From NCBI RefSeq assembly GCF_001270265.1, contig NZ_LGAP01000007.1:1-64000 (forward strand): a stretch of DNA of 64,000 nt, given 5' to 3'. How positions within the stretch are numbered: position 1 is the first letter of the stretch; each line of letters begins with the position of its first letter. Below, piece by piece: positions 51,627-60,443 of this stretch. The DNA comes from Ensifer adhaerens (GTDB lineage: Bacteria; Pseudomonadota; Alphaproteobacteria; Rhizobiales; Rhizobiaceae). The position numbers were made by a program, and so were the translations under genes. The notes under the pieces were generated by a model. That model worked only from the letters and a program-made list of their open reading frames with translations. It was not told where the DNA came from and ran no database searches.

Positions 51627-52835
51627 ATGTTAAAAACCGCGAATCCCCAGTTTGAAAACGAGACGACGTCCGAGCGTATCACACGTCAGGCGACTGCGCT
51701 TTCGGACCGGTTGCGCGCCGTCGGTGAGATCGCTTTTCCGCCGAAGGCGATGAAAACCCTCAGGTCGTTTACCTCAGGGGAGGTCGCGCAGATCGTTGGG
51801 GTCTCGGACGGTTATCTCCGGCAATTGTCCTTGGACGGTCTCGGGCCGATGCCGGAACTGGGGACCGCTGGTCGCCGTTCTTATACGCTGCGCCAGATCA
51901 ACGAGCTTCGCGCCTATCTTGCCGAAGCGCGCCCGAAGGAAGCGCTGAAGTTCTGGCCGCGCCGCCGCGAAGGCGACAAGCTCCAGATCATCAGCGTTGC
52001 CAACTTCAAGGGCGGCTCGGCCAAGACAACGTCGTCGCTTTACCTCGCACAGGGGCTGGCGCTGCAGGGTTACCGCGTTCTGGCGATCGACCTCGATCCC
52101 CAGGCATCCCTGTCTGCCATGTTCGGTTATCAGCCCGAATTCGACATTGCCGAAAATACCACTCTTTACGGCGCGATCCGGTACGACGACGAGCGGGTCG
52201 GCATGCGTTCGGTGATCCGTTCGACCTATTTCGAGGGCATCGACCTGGTCCCGGGCAATCTCGAGCTCATGGAGTTTGAGCACGAAACCCCGCGCGCCAT
52301 GGGCAAGCGCTCCGGACCAGAGGATCTGTTCTTCCGCCGCGTCGCAGCCGCGATCAATGAAGTCGAGGCGGACTACGATGTCGTTGTCATCGACTGCCCG
52401 CCACAACTCGGCTTCCTGACCATGGGCGCTCTCAATGCGGCAACCGGCATGCTGGTGACGATCCACCCGCAGATGGTTGATGTCGCCTCGATGAGCCAGT
52501 TCCTATTGATGACCGCCGATCTGATCGCTGTCATCGAGGACGCCGGCGCGCACCTGAACTATGACTTCATGAAGTTCGTCGTGACCAGACATGACCCGCG
52601 CGACGTGCCCGAACAGGAGATCGTCGGACTGTTGCGCGACCTCTTCGGCAGCGATGTCCTCAAGGCCACGGCCTGGAAGTCGACGGCGATTGCAAATGCC
52701 GGCCTCACCAAGCAGTCGCTGTTCGAATTGTCGAAAGGTGCCGTCGGGCGGTCCGTCTATGATCGCGCCATGGAATCCGTCAATTCGGTCAACACCGAGG
52801 TGATCGACCTGATTTCGCAGGTATGGCAGCGATGA
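51627..52835 (+). CDS. repA: RepA, ParA-family partition ATPase
   Basis: A 402-residue ParA/Walker-type ATPase. An N-terminal helix-turn-helix region (FTSGEVAQIVGVSDGYLRQLS, near residues 50-70) precedes the deviant Walker A NFKGGSAKTTSS (near 128-140); the Walker B-type motif VVVIDCPPQLGF is near 255. RepA moves plasmid copies apart together with RepB-parS and represses the repABC operon. ATG 51627 gives the usual family length; ATG 51588 (415 residues) with GGA upstream is possible. First gene of the operon repA-repB-repC. Confidence 0.95.
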   Translation: MLKTANPQFENETTSERITRQATALSDRLRAVGEIAFPPKAMKTLRSFTSGEVAQIVGVSDGYLRQLSLDGLGPMPELGTAGRRSYTLRQINELRAYLAEARPKEALKFWPRRREGDKLQIISVANFKGGSAKTTSSLYLAQGLALQGYRVLAIDLDPQASLSAMFGYQPEFDIAENTTLYGAIRYDDERVGMRSVIRSTYFEGIDLVPGNLELMEFEHETPRAMGKRSGPEDLFFRRVAAAINEVEADYDVVVIDCPPQLGFLTMGALNAATGMLVTIHPQMVDVASMSQFLLMTADLIAVIEDAGAHLNYDFMKFVVTRHDPRDVPEQEIVGLLRDLFGSDVLKATAWKSTAIANAGLTKQSLFELSKGAVGRSVYDRAMESVNSVNTEVIDLISQVWQR

Positions 52836-52884
52836 GTGATTGCGTCTTCCCCTTGCTAGAATTCATTCCCCTTGGGCGGGATGC

Positions 52885-52900
52885 GTTGTCTGCAGACAAC
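52885..52900. promoter_or_regulatory. parS centromere-like site in the repA-repB gap
   Basis: GTTGTCTGCAGACAAC is a perfect 16-base palindrome that matches the repABC parS consensus GTTNNCNGCNGNNAAC. It sits between repA and repB, 29 bases upstream of the repB start, a position known for parS in Ti-type plasmids. RepB should bind here. Confidence 0.9.
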
Positions 52901-52929
52901 ACCTCGCCCCTATCGAGGAGGTCCTTCCA

Positions 52930-53946
52930 TTGAGCAAGCGCACCCAGTCCATTCGCTCGATGTTTGCCGGGCAGAGCGAGCACGCCGTTGACAATGACGT
53001 CAAGCGGCCGTCGCTGCCACGCGTGAGTTCCGGCGCAGTGCGCTCACTCAAGGACACCTTCTCCGACGTCGAGAAGGAGTATGAAGTTCTTCGCGCGAAG
53101 CTTGCTTCGGGCCAGATCGCCGTGGAGATCGACCCTTCTCTGATCGATCCCTCGCCTCTTGCTGACCGCTTCAGCGAGCAGGACGCAGTCAGTTTCGAGG
53201 CGTTGAAGACCTCGATCCGGGAAAGGGGGCAGGAAATTCCCGTCCTCGTCCGTGAGCACCCTTCGGTTACCGGCCGCTACCAGAGCGCCTACGGGCATCG
53301 CCGCATTCGCGCCGCTCGTGCACTCAATATCCCCGTTAGGGCCTATGTGCGCACGCTGACCGATGAAGATCTGGTCGTTGCGCAAGGGGTGGAGAACTCT
53401 GCCCGCGAAGACCTTAGCTTCATCGAACGTGCGGTTTTTGCGGGGCGTTTGGAGGATGCAGGATTTGCCCGAGCGCTGATCCAGTCGGCACTTTCCGTCG
53501 ACCGGGCTGAAGTTTCCAAGCTTGTCGCTGTTGCGCGCGCGCTGCCAGGTGAACTTGTTGACGCGATCGGGCGTGCGCCGAAGATTGGTCGCGGCCGCTG
53601 GCAGTCGCTCGTCGATGCGATCGGCAACGAGGCGGCATTGAAGCGTGCCCTGGCTGTTGCAACGAAGCCCGGCTTTGCGACACGGGAAACGGACGACCGC
53701 TTTATGGTTGCGTTTACGGCGGCCACCAAATCAGAAGAGGGGCCGGCCGCTCAGCTTGCGCCTGAGGTCGTTACCACCGGATCAGGCGCCGAAATCGGAA
53801 AGGTGGCCACGACCGACAAGCAATGGCGCCTGTCGATCCGGCGCGATCGCAATGACGGATTTGCAGATTATCTGACGGCGAAATTGCCCGAGCTGTTTGA
53901 AGCTTACGAGGCTGCGCTGACGGAAAAGCAGAGCAGCGCCGAATAA
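52930..53946 (+). CDS. repB: RepB, ParB-family centromere-binding protein
   Basis: A 338-residue ParB-type protein. The ParB nuclease-like domain (residues 60-165) contains IRERGQEIPVLVRE and the GHRRIRAARALNI box; the HTH region (about 165-215) follows with SFIERAVFAGRLEDAGF. A C-terminal dimerisation part ends at residue 338. It starts at TTG 52930, preceded by GAGGAGGTCC; the frame further upstream overlaps the parS site and is not coding. RepB binds parS and works with RepA in segregation. Confidence 0.94.
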   Translation: MSKRTQSIRSMFAGQSEHAVDNDVKRPSLPRVSSGAVRSLKDTFSDVEKEYEVLRAKLASGQIAVEIDPSLIDPSPLADRFSEQDAVSFEALKTSIRERGQEIPVLVREHPSVTGRYQSAYGHRRIRAARALNIPVRAYVRTLTDEDLVVAQGVENSAREDLSFIERAVFAGRLEDAGFARALIQSALSVDRAEVSKLVAVARALPGELVDAIGRAPKIGRGRWQSLVDAIGNEAALKRALAVATKPGFATRETDDRFMVAFTAATKSEEGPAAQLAPEVVTTGSGAEIGKVATTDKQWRLSIRRDRNDGFADYLTAKLPELFEAYEAALTEKQSSAE

Positions 53947-53992
53947 GGCGCCGTACTGAAGACTGAAAATTTAGAGGAGCAGCACCGGCGAA

Positions 53993-54046
53993 AGAAAAAA
54001 GGCCCCCGAAACACCGTCTCCGAAGGCCCTTTCTCGTCATTTGGCG
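53993..54046 (-). ncRNA. ctRNA, antisense regulator of repC (IncA type)
   Basis: In the repB-repC gap the minus strand has a -35 TTGACT (54081-54076), 17 bases, then GAATCT (54058-54053), which predicts a start near 54046. Transcription would end at a hairpin (AAAGGGCC/GGGGCCTTT arms, about 54033-53997) followed by a T tract (forward AAAAAA at 53995-54000). The result is an RNA of about 54 bases, the size of ctRNAs in other repABC plasmids. It is complementary to the repC leader and should lower RepC synthesis, giving copy control and incompatibility. Confidence 0.75.
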
Positions 54047-54151
54047 ATTTCGAGATTCGCACTTCCGGGATTCACAGTCAAGACTCTCTCAAGAGATTTG
54101 GCACCGTTTCGGTGACCGTTAGTTCTTTGCCTGAAAAAAGGTAAGGCTGAA

Positions 54152-55369
54152 ATGGACAGGTTATCCGTAACGACGCCATTCGGGCGGCGGCCGATGTCGC
54201 TTGCCCTGGTGAAGGGACAGATCAGATCGTCCGGCATCAAAGCCGGAAAGACCGTGGACAAGTGGAAGGTCCTTCGCGACGTATGCGGGGCAAGGACGCT
54301 TCTTGGTGTCCAGGACCGTGCTCTGGCTGTGCTGAACGCACTGCTGTCGTTCTATCCGCAAAGCGAATTGGCCGAGGGTAAGGACCTCATCGTGTTTCCG
54401 TCGAACGCGCAGCTGACCCACCGTGCCAACGGCATCGGCGGCAGCACGCTTCGCCGCAGCCTCGCTACATTGGTCAATGCGGGCCTGGTTTCGCGCAAGG
54501 ACAGCCCGAACGGCAAGAGATACGCACGCAAAGACGGCGAGGGCGGCATCGAACAGGCCTATGGCTTCGACCTCGCGCCGCTGTTGGCCCGCTCGGAAGA
54601 ACTGGCAGGAATGGCGCAGGAAGTTGCGGCCGAACGCCGACGGTTTCTGATCGCCAAGGAGCGTGTCTCCTTGTGCCGCCGAGACATTCGCAAGCTGATT
54701 ACCGCGGCGATCGAAGAGAGGGCCGCCGGCGATTGGGCTCATGTCGAAGACATATTTGTCGCGCTCGTCGCACGAATTCCACGCTCGCCGAGCCTCAAGG
54801 ACTTAGCCGCCATCGCCGACGAATTGACGCTTTTGCACGAAGAAGTCGTCAACATGCTGGATGATAACGAACTTTCCGGAAATATGACTGGCAATGCTGT
54901 TCTATTTGAGCAGCACATACAGAATACAGAATCCGAATCCTTTAATGAACTTGAACCTAGCTCTGAAAAAGAGCAGGGCGAAAAGCCGGGTGCAGAGACT
55001 GGAGCAAAGCCGAAGGGCTTGCAGCCATTCCCGTTGGAGATGGTCTTGCGGGCCTGCCCGGAGATCAAACCGTTCGGGCCAAACGGCGAAGTTTCGAGTT
55101 GGCGCGACCTCATGATGGCGGCCGTGACGGTCCGCTCGATGCTTGCGGTCAGCCCGTCGGCCTATGAGGAGGCGTGCGAGGTAATGGGCCCGGCAACGGC
55201 AGCATCTGTGGTGGCCTGCATCTACGAGCGATCAGGTCACATCAATTCGGCCGGCGGCTATCTCAGAGATCTGACGAACCGGGCACGTCGCGGAGAGTTC
55301 TCGATTGGGCCGATGCTGATGGCACTGCTTCGCGGGGCGCCGACATCCAATCTGGCTTACGCGTCGTGA
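54152..55369 (+). CDS. repC: RepC replication initiator
   Basis: A 405-residue RepC. The N-terminal winged-helix domain (about residues 35-125) contains GARTLLGVQDRALAVLNALLSFYP and HRANGIGGSTLRRSLATLVNAGLV; the C-terminal half (about 280-400) contains the conserved MVLRACPEIKPFG and GGYLRDLTNRARRGEFSIGPML. RepC binds oriV, which in this class lies inside repC in an AT-rich stretch; here bases 54855-54970 are visibly AT-rich. Translation is probably controlled by the ctRNA and a leader stem (GGCACCG/CGGTGACC near 54101-54118). Confidence 0.95.
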   Translation: MDRLSVTTPFGRRPMSLALVKGQIRSSGIKAGKTVDKWKVLRDVCGARTLLGVQDRALAVLNALLSFYPQSELAEGKDLIVFPSNAQLTHRANGIGGSTLRRSLATLVNAGLVSRKDSPNGKRYARKDGEGGIEQAYGFDLAPLLARSEELAGMAQEVAAERRRFLIAKERVSLCRRDIRKLITAAIEERAAGDWAHVEDIFVALVARIPRSPSLKDLAAIADELTLLHEEVVNMLDDNELSGNMTGNAVLFEQHIQNTESESFNELEPSSEKEQGEKPGAETGAKPKGLQPFPLEMVLRACPEIKPFGPNGEVSSWRDLMMAAVTVRSMLAVSPSAYEEACEVMGPATAASVVACIYERSGHINSAGGYLRDLTNRARRGEFSIGPMLMALLRGAPTSNLAYAS

Positions 55370-55598
55370 GCCGCCGTGCGGATGGGCACAGCTGTTTTCG
55401 GCTCGAAGCTTCCCTTTGAGAGCTGCACTTGGTGAGTGTCGGAAACAGCGAAGCCATCGCCTCCACAGGGGGTTGCCGCACCAGGGGGCCGGCCGTCTTT
55501 CCGCAAGGTTGGCAGACCGGTCGCGGTACGGCGATCGGTTGTCGTCACTACAGCACCTGACCTCCCCTCCTCCATTTTCGCCGCGGTAGGGAATGCCG
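55370..55598. other. Region after repC
   Basis: No gene and no clear terminator recognised between repC and the small gene at 55599. Confidence 0.35.
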
Positions 55599-55781
55599 TT
55601 AGTGCGATGGCTGCGACATCATCGGCAGATAGACTGTCGGAGTTGAGGGCTTGTTGCCAGCAAGCTCGCTTCCGGCAAGCAGATAGGCCGAAAGCGCCAA
55701 GACCGAGATGAGTAATATGCCAATGGGCAGGCCGGCGGAGGGGTGACGTTCGGGCTTCAGATAGTTTCTATCATCCATCAT
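55599..55781 (-). CDS. Small single-pass membrane protein
   Basis: A 60-residue protein with a charged N-terminus (MMDDRNYLKPERHPS), one transmembrane helix (about residues 20-40, PIGILLISVLALSAYLLAG) and a short polar tail. GGAGGT precedes the ATG at 55781. Function unknown. A GGAAC-N18-GTT element lies 24 bases upstream, so stress induction is likely. It is the first gene after repC on the opposite strand. Confidence 0.6.
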   Translation of the reverse strand: MMDDRNYLKPERHPSAGLPIGILLISVLALSAYLLAGSELAGNKPSTPTVYLPMMSQPSH

Positions 55782-55805
55782 AGCGACCTCCATTTGCACG
55801 ACCGG

Positions 55806-55831
55806 AACGGGGAAAGGGTGCAGCTGGTTCC
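55806..55831 (-). promoter_or_regulatory. RpoE2/EcfG-type promoter of the gene at 55781 (18-base spacer)
   Basis: Minus strand GGAAC (55831-55827), 18 bases, GTT (55808-55806). Confidence 0.55.
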
Positions 55832-58588
55832 CGGGAAACGGGCGGAGCCGAGGGACAGGTTCTTGGAATTTGCGACTGGTGACATTCTAGCACCAGGACC
55901 GGCGGATCACCTGAGACCGCAGGTAGCATGAGGACTGGATGTCAGGATTGTTCGCGCTCTGTTCTTAGCTATTTCGGGCGTCATCCAAAGAGGCGAAGCG
56001 GAAATGTGTTTACACAGGCAATTCCGCGTCCTGGCCGTTCAAAAGCAGATCCGAAAATCCGCGCGTCGCGTTGCGCTATGCGGAAGCCGGTGTTCCGGCT
56101 GGAGGCGCCGTGACCCGTCATCCCAAATGGCTGACGGGTTGCGAACTCGCGGGCGTCTGTTACTTGCGCGGCGCGCATTTATAAACAAGTTGCCCTGTGC
56201 CGACGGTTCCCAACAACTGACAAGATTGTACGGCTCGTCCGTGTCACATTCGTTCGCCAGGCAATTGGCTGGTTGGCTTTACTCAACCGGCGATCACCGG
56301 ATCGGCCGCTTTCGCGAACGTCGAGATGCGTACATCCATCTGCTTCCACCGGCCGGGCGGGATCGGCTTTGGGCTCGAGCCGCGGACGAACGGCACCTTG
56401 ACGCAATTGAAGGAGACATGGGTGCTTCGCTTCACGAACCCGATATGTTTGAAACGCCAGTTGGAAGGTCCCGGCGTGAGTCGTCAGTGTGCCAACCGTC
56501 TGATCGCTGTCGCGGCATAGCCGCTCAAGGATCGCCCGTCGCGCCGGATCTGCGGCGCTTTGAACAGGACTTGGTGCACTAGGTCCGCTCGCGGTCTGTC
56601 GATCTAAGTAACTACCGCCGAGCTTTGTGTGAAGGAAATCGGTCGCTGCACAGTCCGATGATCATCGTCACACCAGCGGTGTCGCGCCGGAAGATCTCTT
56701 GCCGATCGATGCCGTCATGGTTTCACCATGTGTCGATTTCCGCGTGGATACGACGACCGGGCTGAAAGTACTTACCGATCTCGTTGGCACTTGCACTATT
56801 TAGCCCGTTGGTGGCGTGGGGCAGCCTTCCACCGCGACATCGCCGCAAAGCCCGAGGCAACCTGACGCTCGTTGGCGTTGTTACACTCGTGGGCCGCCGA
56901 AGCCACCTGGGTTAGAACTGCAGGAAACACAGAAGGTGCAGACGATGACAGAAAGCAACAGGAAAAGTGTCGCGAGAGATTCGCCGAGATGGGCAACGTA
57001 TCCTTTTGCTCGCGGAATTGTGACGATGCTTGTGCGATAGAATTTCGGCGATGGCCGGCCAGAGATACCTGGCCTCGCCCGGATACCAGGGGGTTGAAAA
57101 GTGCGCTCTGACTCGCCGCTTGAAGTCTATGAAAATGGCACCGATCGACCAAGGGTTATCCGTCAATGATCATGAATTCATTGGTCGGCAGCTTTGCCCT
57201 CAAGCGCATCCTGGACCGATATCGCGCGCTACAGTTTCGGCAAGTGGCCACCGTGTGCAGCCGCGATTAAATGCGGGCATGGAAATGGCAATGTTGATTT
57301 CAGCATGGCCGGCCGATCTACCGGACGCCAATGCGTCAGCGGCGGCCTCGTTTCCATTGACATAAGCTCATCCCATTCGCCCGCTCGACGGGCCAGGTAT
57401 TTTGGCGACAGGTCGATCTTTGCGCTGCAATTCTTTGAAAGTCGCCGCTAACCGGATTGTTGCGGAGTGATATCTGCTGGCTGCTGCCAGGATTTTGCCG
57501 GCGATGCGAAAGCGGTATTGGTCATGTTCCGCGATTTTGGCGTCCAGATATCGCGCAAGGACACTCGTGTGTTGTTGACTGCGCAACGCTAACTATGTGT
57601 TTCTGCGAGAAATAAGTTTCGTAACGGAAGTAAATATAGGATTTACTTCCGCCACACGCACGCCGGCGAAACACGGCGGATACTGTAGCGTTTGGCTATG
57701 GCAGGCGAATCCGGGCAGAATGCCCTTGAAACAACGTTCATCGGCACCAATTTTCGTTTGTCCCACCCCTGCAACATGGCAGGCCGCGAAGTGCCGGAGG
57801 TGCCGTGTTGCATGGACGCAAGCATTTCTCGACTGTTGGTAGTTCGAAAAGATCCCGTCACTACGCGCCGCCGGAGGTGACTTTTCGTTAGGACGTTCCC
57901 GCGCCTTCCAATTGGAAGGTTCATCGGTACCATCAGGTAGCGACCTTTCACCCTTGCCACTACAGGCATGATGGTTTCCATTTATTCGAACGAGCCGACA
58001 GGACATTGCCCACGCGGCAATCCGGCGCGCGCAGGGGTCAATCACCGGTTTCCGAAAACCCGATATCTCGGCGCATCCGGCTCGAAAGGCCATTCCTCCA
58101 GTTGCTCAGCCGTTGGTGCGGCCAAGTCGATAGAACGAGCCAAAGGGCGGTTCTCCAGACGAAAGGACGGCAGTGTTTGTCGAGCGATGGCGGCAGAGTA
58201 CCGGCGAGCAAGAATTCTTTTCGAAAATTCTTTTTCACGCATGGTGTTTAGTCCGGTGCTGCGGACGCGATCGGATGCTCTGAAGATTTGTGGAGGCTTG
58301 GGCGCACGGGATTTCGGTTCCGGCGGCGTCACAAGTGCAAACTGCAGGCGTCGACGTTGGCTACCGGAAGCGGCGCACGCGCTCTGTTGAGCGCCATCAG
58401 CCGTCCTCCATTGACATTGACGCGCTGAGTAATGCCCGGGCGGCAGAACCAATCTTGAGTCCAGATTGGAATGCTCCGGCGCGACTCTCAAAAGGCCGGA
58501 TCCGAAAGTGTCGGATTGCAGCCGCAACACGCGCTGGCTTGCGATCGTGCGTCTCACCAGCATCGTGATTGGACAGCGCCACCGACTA
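55832..58588. other. Gene-poor stretch, probably decayed sequence
   Basis: About 2.7 kb without a credible gene. Overlapping frames occur on both strands (for example 56004-56582 plus, 57643-57981 minus, 58042-58242 minus), but none has a good ribosome site or a motif I recognise. I searched by eye for transposase motifs and found none that were convincing. The palindrome at 57625-57651 is the only distinctive element. Confidence 0.45.
57625..57651. promoter_or_regulatory. Long inverted repeat, orphan operator-like site
   Basis: CGGAAGTAAAT (57625-57635) and ATTTACTTCCG (57641-57651) are perfect 11-base arms with a five-base spacer. No regulator gene or convincing gene start lies nearby; a weak minus-strand frame (57586-57368, TTG start) begins 39 bases away. 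Confidence 0.45.
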
Positions 58589-58614
58589 GGAACAGGCTAG
58601 TGCCGGGCTGGCTT
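58589..58614 (+). promoter_or_regulatory. Loose RpoE2-type promoter candidate
   Basis: GGAAC (58589-58593) followed by 19 bases and TT (58613-58614), 28 bases before the ATG at 58643. It lacks GTT at the standard spacing. Confidence 0.3.
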
Positions 58615-58642
58615 TCGTAACGTCGTTTGATTGGAGGCGACA

Positions 58643-59080
58643 ATGAAGCATCACACCTTAGAGCAGCTGCAGAACATCGCGCAGATAGAGCCATTCTTCG
58701 GTGCGCACGAGATGACGCGCCGCCAGCGACTGGAACGTTGGGTCGAGTTGTTGGAGGATATTCGGCATAGGCACCTCGATACGCTTCATGAAACCGAATT
58801 CCAGTTCAGTGACGAGCGAAATGCGCTGCGTAGCGACTACTCTCCGATAACGGTCGCCTTCCGCGATCCGGTTCTCCATGCGGCCGGCATGGAGAACGAT
58901 ACCTATGGCGAGGCGAAACGGTTCTTCGAGATCTGTGACGAAGAGCTGCATGACATCGTCTGCTACTGCCGCTTCGGCACGACAGTGAGCGCGGCCTCCG
59001 CGGCGCGGCAGGTCCGGGCTTTGCTTTCGGATCGGCCGAAGAGCTTCTGGTCGGCGGTGGCTGCATTTTTTATCGCCTAG
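58643..59080 (+). CDS. Uncharacterised 145-residue protein
   Basis: A charged, mostly helical protein beginning MKHHTLEQLQNIAQIEPFFG. It has a segment MTRRQRLERWVELLEDI near residues 25-40 and an acidic central part with two Cys residues (FEICDEELHDIVCYCRFG). No signal peptide or membrane helix except a weakly hydrophobic C-terminus (WSAVAAFFIA). GGAGG lies five bases before ATG 58643. I do not recognise the family. Confidence 0.6.
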   Translation: MKHHTLEQLQNIAQIEPFFGAHEMTRRQRLERWVELLEDIRHRHLDTLHETEFQFSDERNALRSDYSPITVAFRDPVLHAAGMENDTYGEAKRFFEICDEELHDIVCYCRFGTTVSAASAARQVRALLSDRPKSFWSAVAAFFIA

Positions 59081-59311
59081 GCCCGCACCGCGGCCGCGGT
59101 TTGTAACCGATCGAGGTGCTAGTCGAGTGGCGCCAGCCCTTTCCGTGCGGGGCGTATTGACCCAGTTCCGCGCAAATGTTGTGCGCTTAAATGTATCGTG
59201 TGGGAATGGTCAGCGTGCCCTTGGATGTCGTGCCCTGAACTGGGTTCGCGTCAGGCTTCCAATAGGCCGGGCGCCGCGCGGCCTATTGGAAGGGTTGTTC
59301 CCGGAATCGGG
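59081..59311. other. Intergenic region holding a strong hairpin
   Basis: Between the gene ending 59080 and cspA no gene is supported. The hairpin at 59256-59292 is described separately. Confidence 0.4.
59256..59292. terminator. Perfect 14-base hairpin downstream of the cold-shock gene
   Basis: CTTCCAATAGGCCG (59256-59269) and its exact complement (59279-59292) flank a nine-base GC loop. It starts 20 bases past the cspA stop on the minus strand. No T tract follows on either strand, so it may be a Rho-aided terminator or an RNA-stability element. Confidence 0.5.
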
Positions 59312-59518
59312 TCAGTTGCGCAGGTTGTCAGCCGACATCTTGCCTGATTTGCGGTCCTCGACCAGGTCGTAACTGATCTTCTGTCCATCGTTCAGACCGC
59401 GCATGCCGGCGCGCTCGACGGCGGAAGCATGGACGAAGACGTCCGTACCGCCATCGTCGGGCTGGATGAAGCCGTAGCCCTTCGTCGAGTTAAACCACTT
59501 CACGGTACCAGTCGCCAT
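59312..59518 (-). CDS. Cold-shock protein (CspA family)
   Basis: A 68-residue single cold-shock domain. TGTVKWFNSTKGYGFI (residues 3-18) holds RNP1 (KGYGFI) and DVFVHASAV (about 27-35) holds RNP2. It binds single-stranded nucleic acid and melts RNA secondary structure. Length is normal for the family. The purine-rich GGGGAACG before ATG 59518 serves as the ribosome site. Single gene; a long hairpin lies just downstream. Confidence 0.93.
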   Translation of the reverse strand: MATGTVKWFNSTKGYGFIQPDDGGTDVFVHASAVERAGMRGLNDGQKISYDLVEDRKSGKMSADNLRN

Positions 59519-59721
59519 AACGTTCCCCTTTGTCAGTCAGCCTTGGAACCTGGGGTTCGCTCGGCGTTTGTTGCGCCATCGAAACTAGCCCATCGGGCGG
59601 AGAAGGGAAGAGGGTGCTCCAAATTTATGTAGTTTGCGCCGGTTCCTTTTTGCGCTTGCTCTAACAGCGCGACAGATAGCCAGCAAAGCTTCCGGATCAA
59701 GTTGGCATCAATGGTTGACTT

Positions 59722-59737
59722 GTTGTCTGCAGACAAC
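59722..59737. promoter_or_regulatory. parS site 2 (distal cluster)
   Basis: GTTGTCTGCAGACAAC, identical in sequence to the site between repA and repB. Confidence 0.85.
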
Positions 59738-59823
59738 AAATGGCTGGGGCCACACCCACGATTTTTGAGGCATTAACGCGGATGCGTGTACGCTATCGTT
59801 CGGAAGGTAGTCCGACCTTCGAT

Positions 59824-59839
59824 GTTGTCTGCAGACAAC
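59824..59839. promoter_or_regulatory. parS site 3 (distal cluster)
   Basis: GTTGTCTGCAGACAAC, identical to sites 1 and 2; 102 bases from site 2. Confidence 0.85.
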
Positions 59840-60055
59840 AAAAGCAAGACCGTGCCATTGCCGGGCCAAATGGAACGTAAGGTTCGCAGCCTTGCTCTGC
59901 CCTCTTGGTGCGCATGGACGCGGGGTGGGAGATCATTGGGCGAATCTGCGCCGCGAAGTGTATCAGGAAGGCAAGTGCGATAACGCGTGTTGAGTGCGGT
60001 CGCGCTCGACGCTGCTGCTGTATTGCGTGCGTTGAGCGGCGTGCGAAAATCTGTA

Positions 60056-60100
60056 CTCCACTCCACTCCACTCCACTCCACTCCACTCCACTCCACTCCA
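60056..60100. repeat. CTCCA microsatellite, nine units
   Basis: Nine perfect tandem copies of CTCCA between parS sites 3 and 4. On the minus strand it would read WSGVE over and over, but no real gene includes it. A tract like this is prone to slippage. Confidence 0.9.
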
Positions 60101-60185
60101 ATCGGTCGAACCGTCGTTGTTCGTTCTTTCACTGATTGACGAACGCGTGACTTTTAGGTTTTCGAGGGCTTGGACCGTGGACGAT

Positions 60186-60201
60186 GTTGTCAGCAGACAA
60201 C
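60186..60201. promoter_or_regulatory. parS site 4 (distal cluster, one-base variant)
   Basis: GTTGTCAGCAGACAAC: one base differs from the others but it still fits GTTNNCNGCNGNNAAC. Confidence 0.8.
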
Positions 60202-60347
60202 ATCGGACGAATCGGACGGTCCCAACGGCAGGCTGATGAAGGGAATTGTTAGCCGGGATGCAAGTGGGGCTATGCGTGCTGCGCGTGCCGATCATTGTCG
60301 TCTGCGACGGTCACGGATGAGCTCTAGGTGACCGGTCAAGAAGGAAT

Positions 60348-60363
60348 GTTGTCTGCAGACAAC
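60348..60363. promoter_or_regulatory. parS site 5 (distal cluster)
   Basis: GTTGTCTGCAGACAAC, identical to site 1; 80 bases ahead of the stress promoter at 60444. Confidence 0.85.
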
Positions 60364-60443
60364 AACGCCACTTCCATTCCTGTAGGTATGCTTTGAGGTG
60401 GGCGGACGATGGCCATCTCGCGAGCGTTGTTTTAGATCGCCGT

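Larger units (their letters stand above)
59519..60443. other. Non-coding parS-rich region
   Basis: About 0.9 kb without a credible gene. It carries four parS-type palindromes and the CTCCA microsatellite, described separately. Minus-strand frames such as 59773-60132 merely read through the microsatellite. Confidence 0.6.

Noticed and set aside
57643-57981. 112-residue minus-strand frame
   Set aside because: No clear ribosome site or recognised motif; it also overlaps the palindrome at its 3' end.
59773-60132. Minus-strand frame with repeated WSGVE
   Set aside because: The repeat is only the translated CTCCA microsatellite and the frame spans a parS site.
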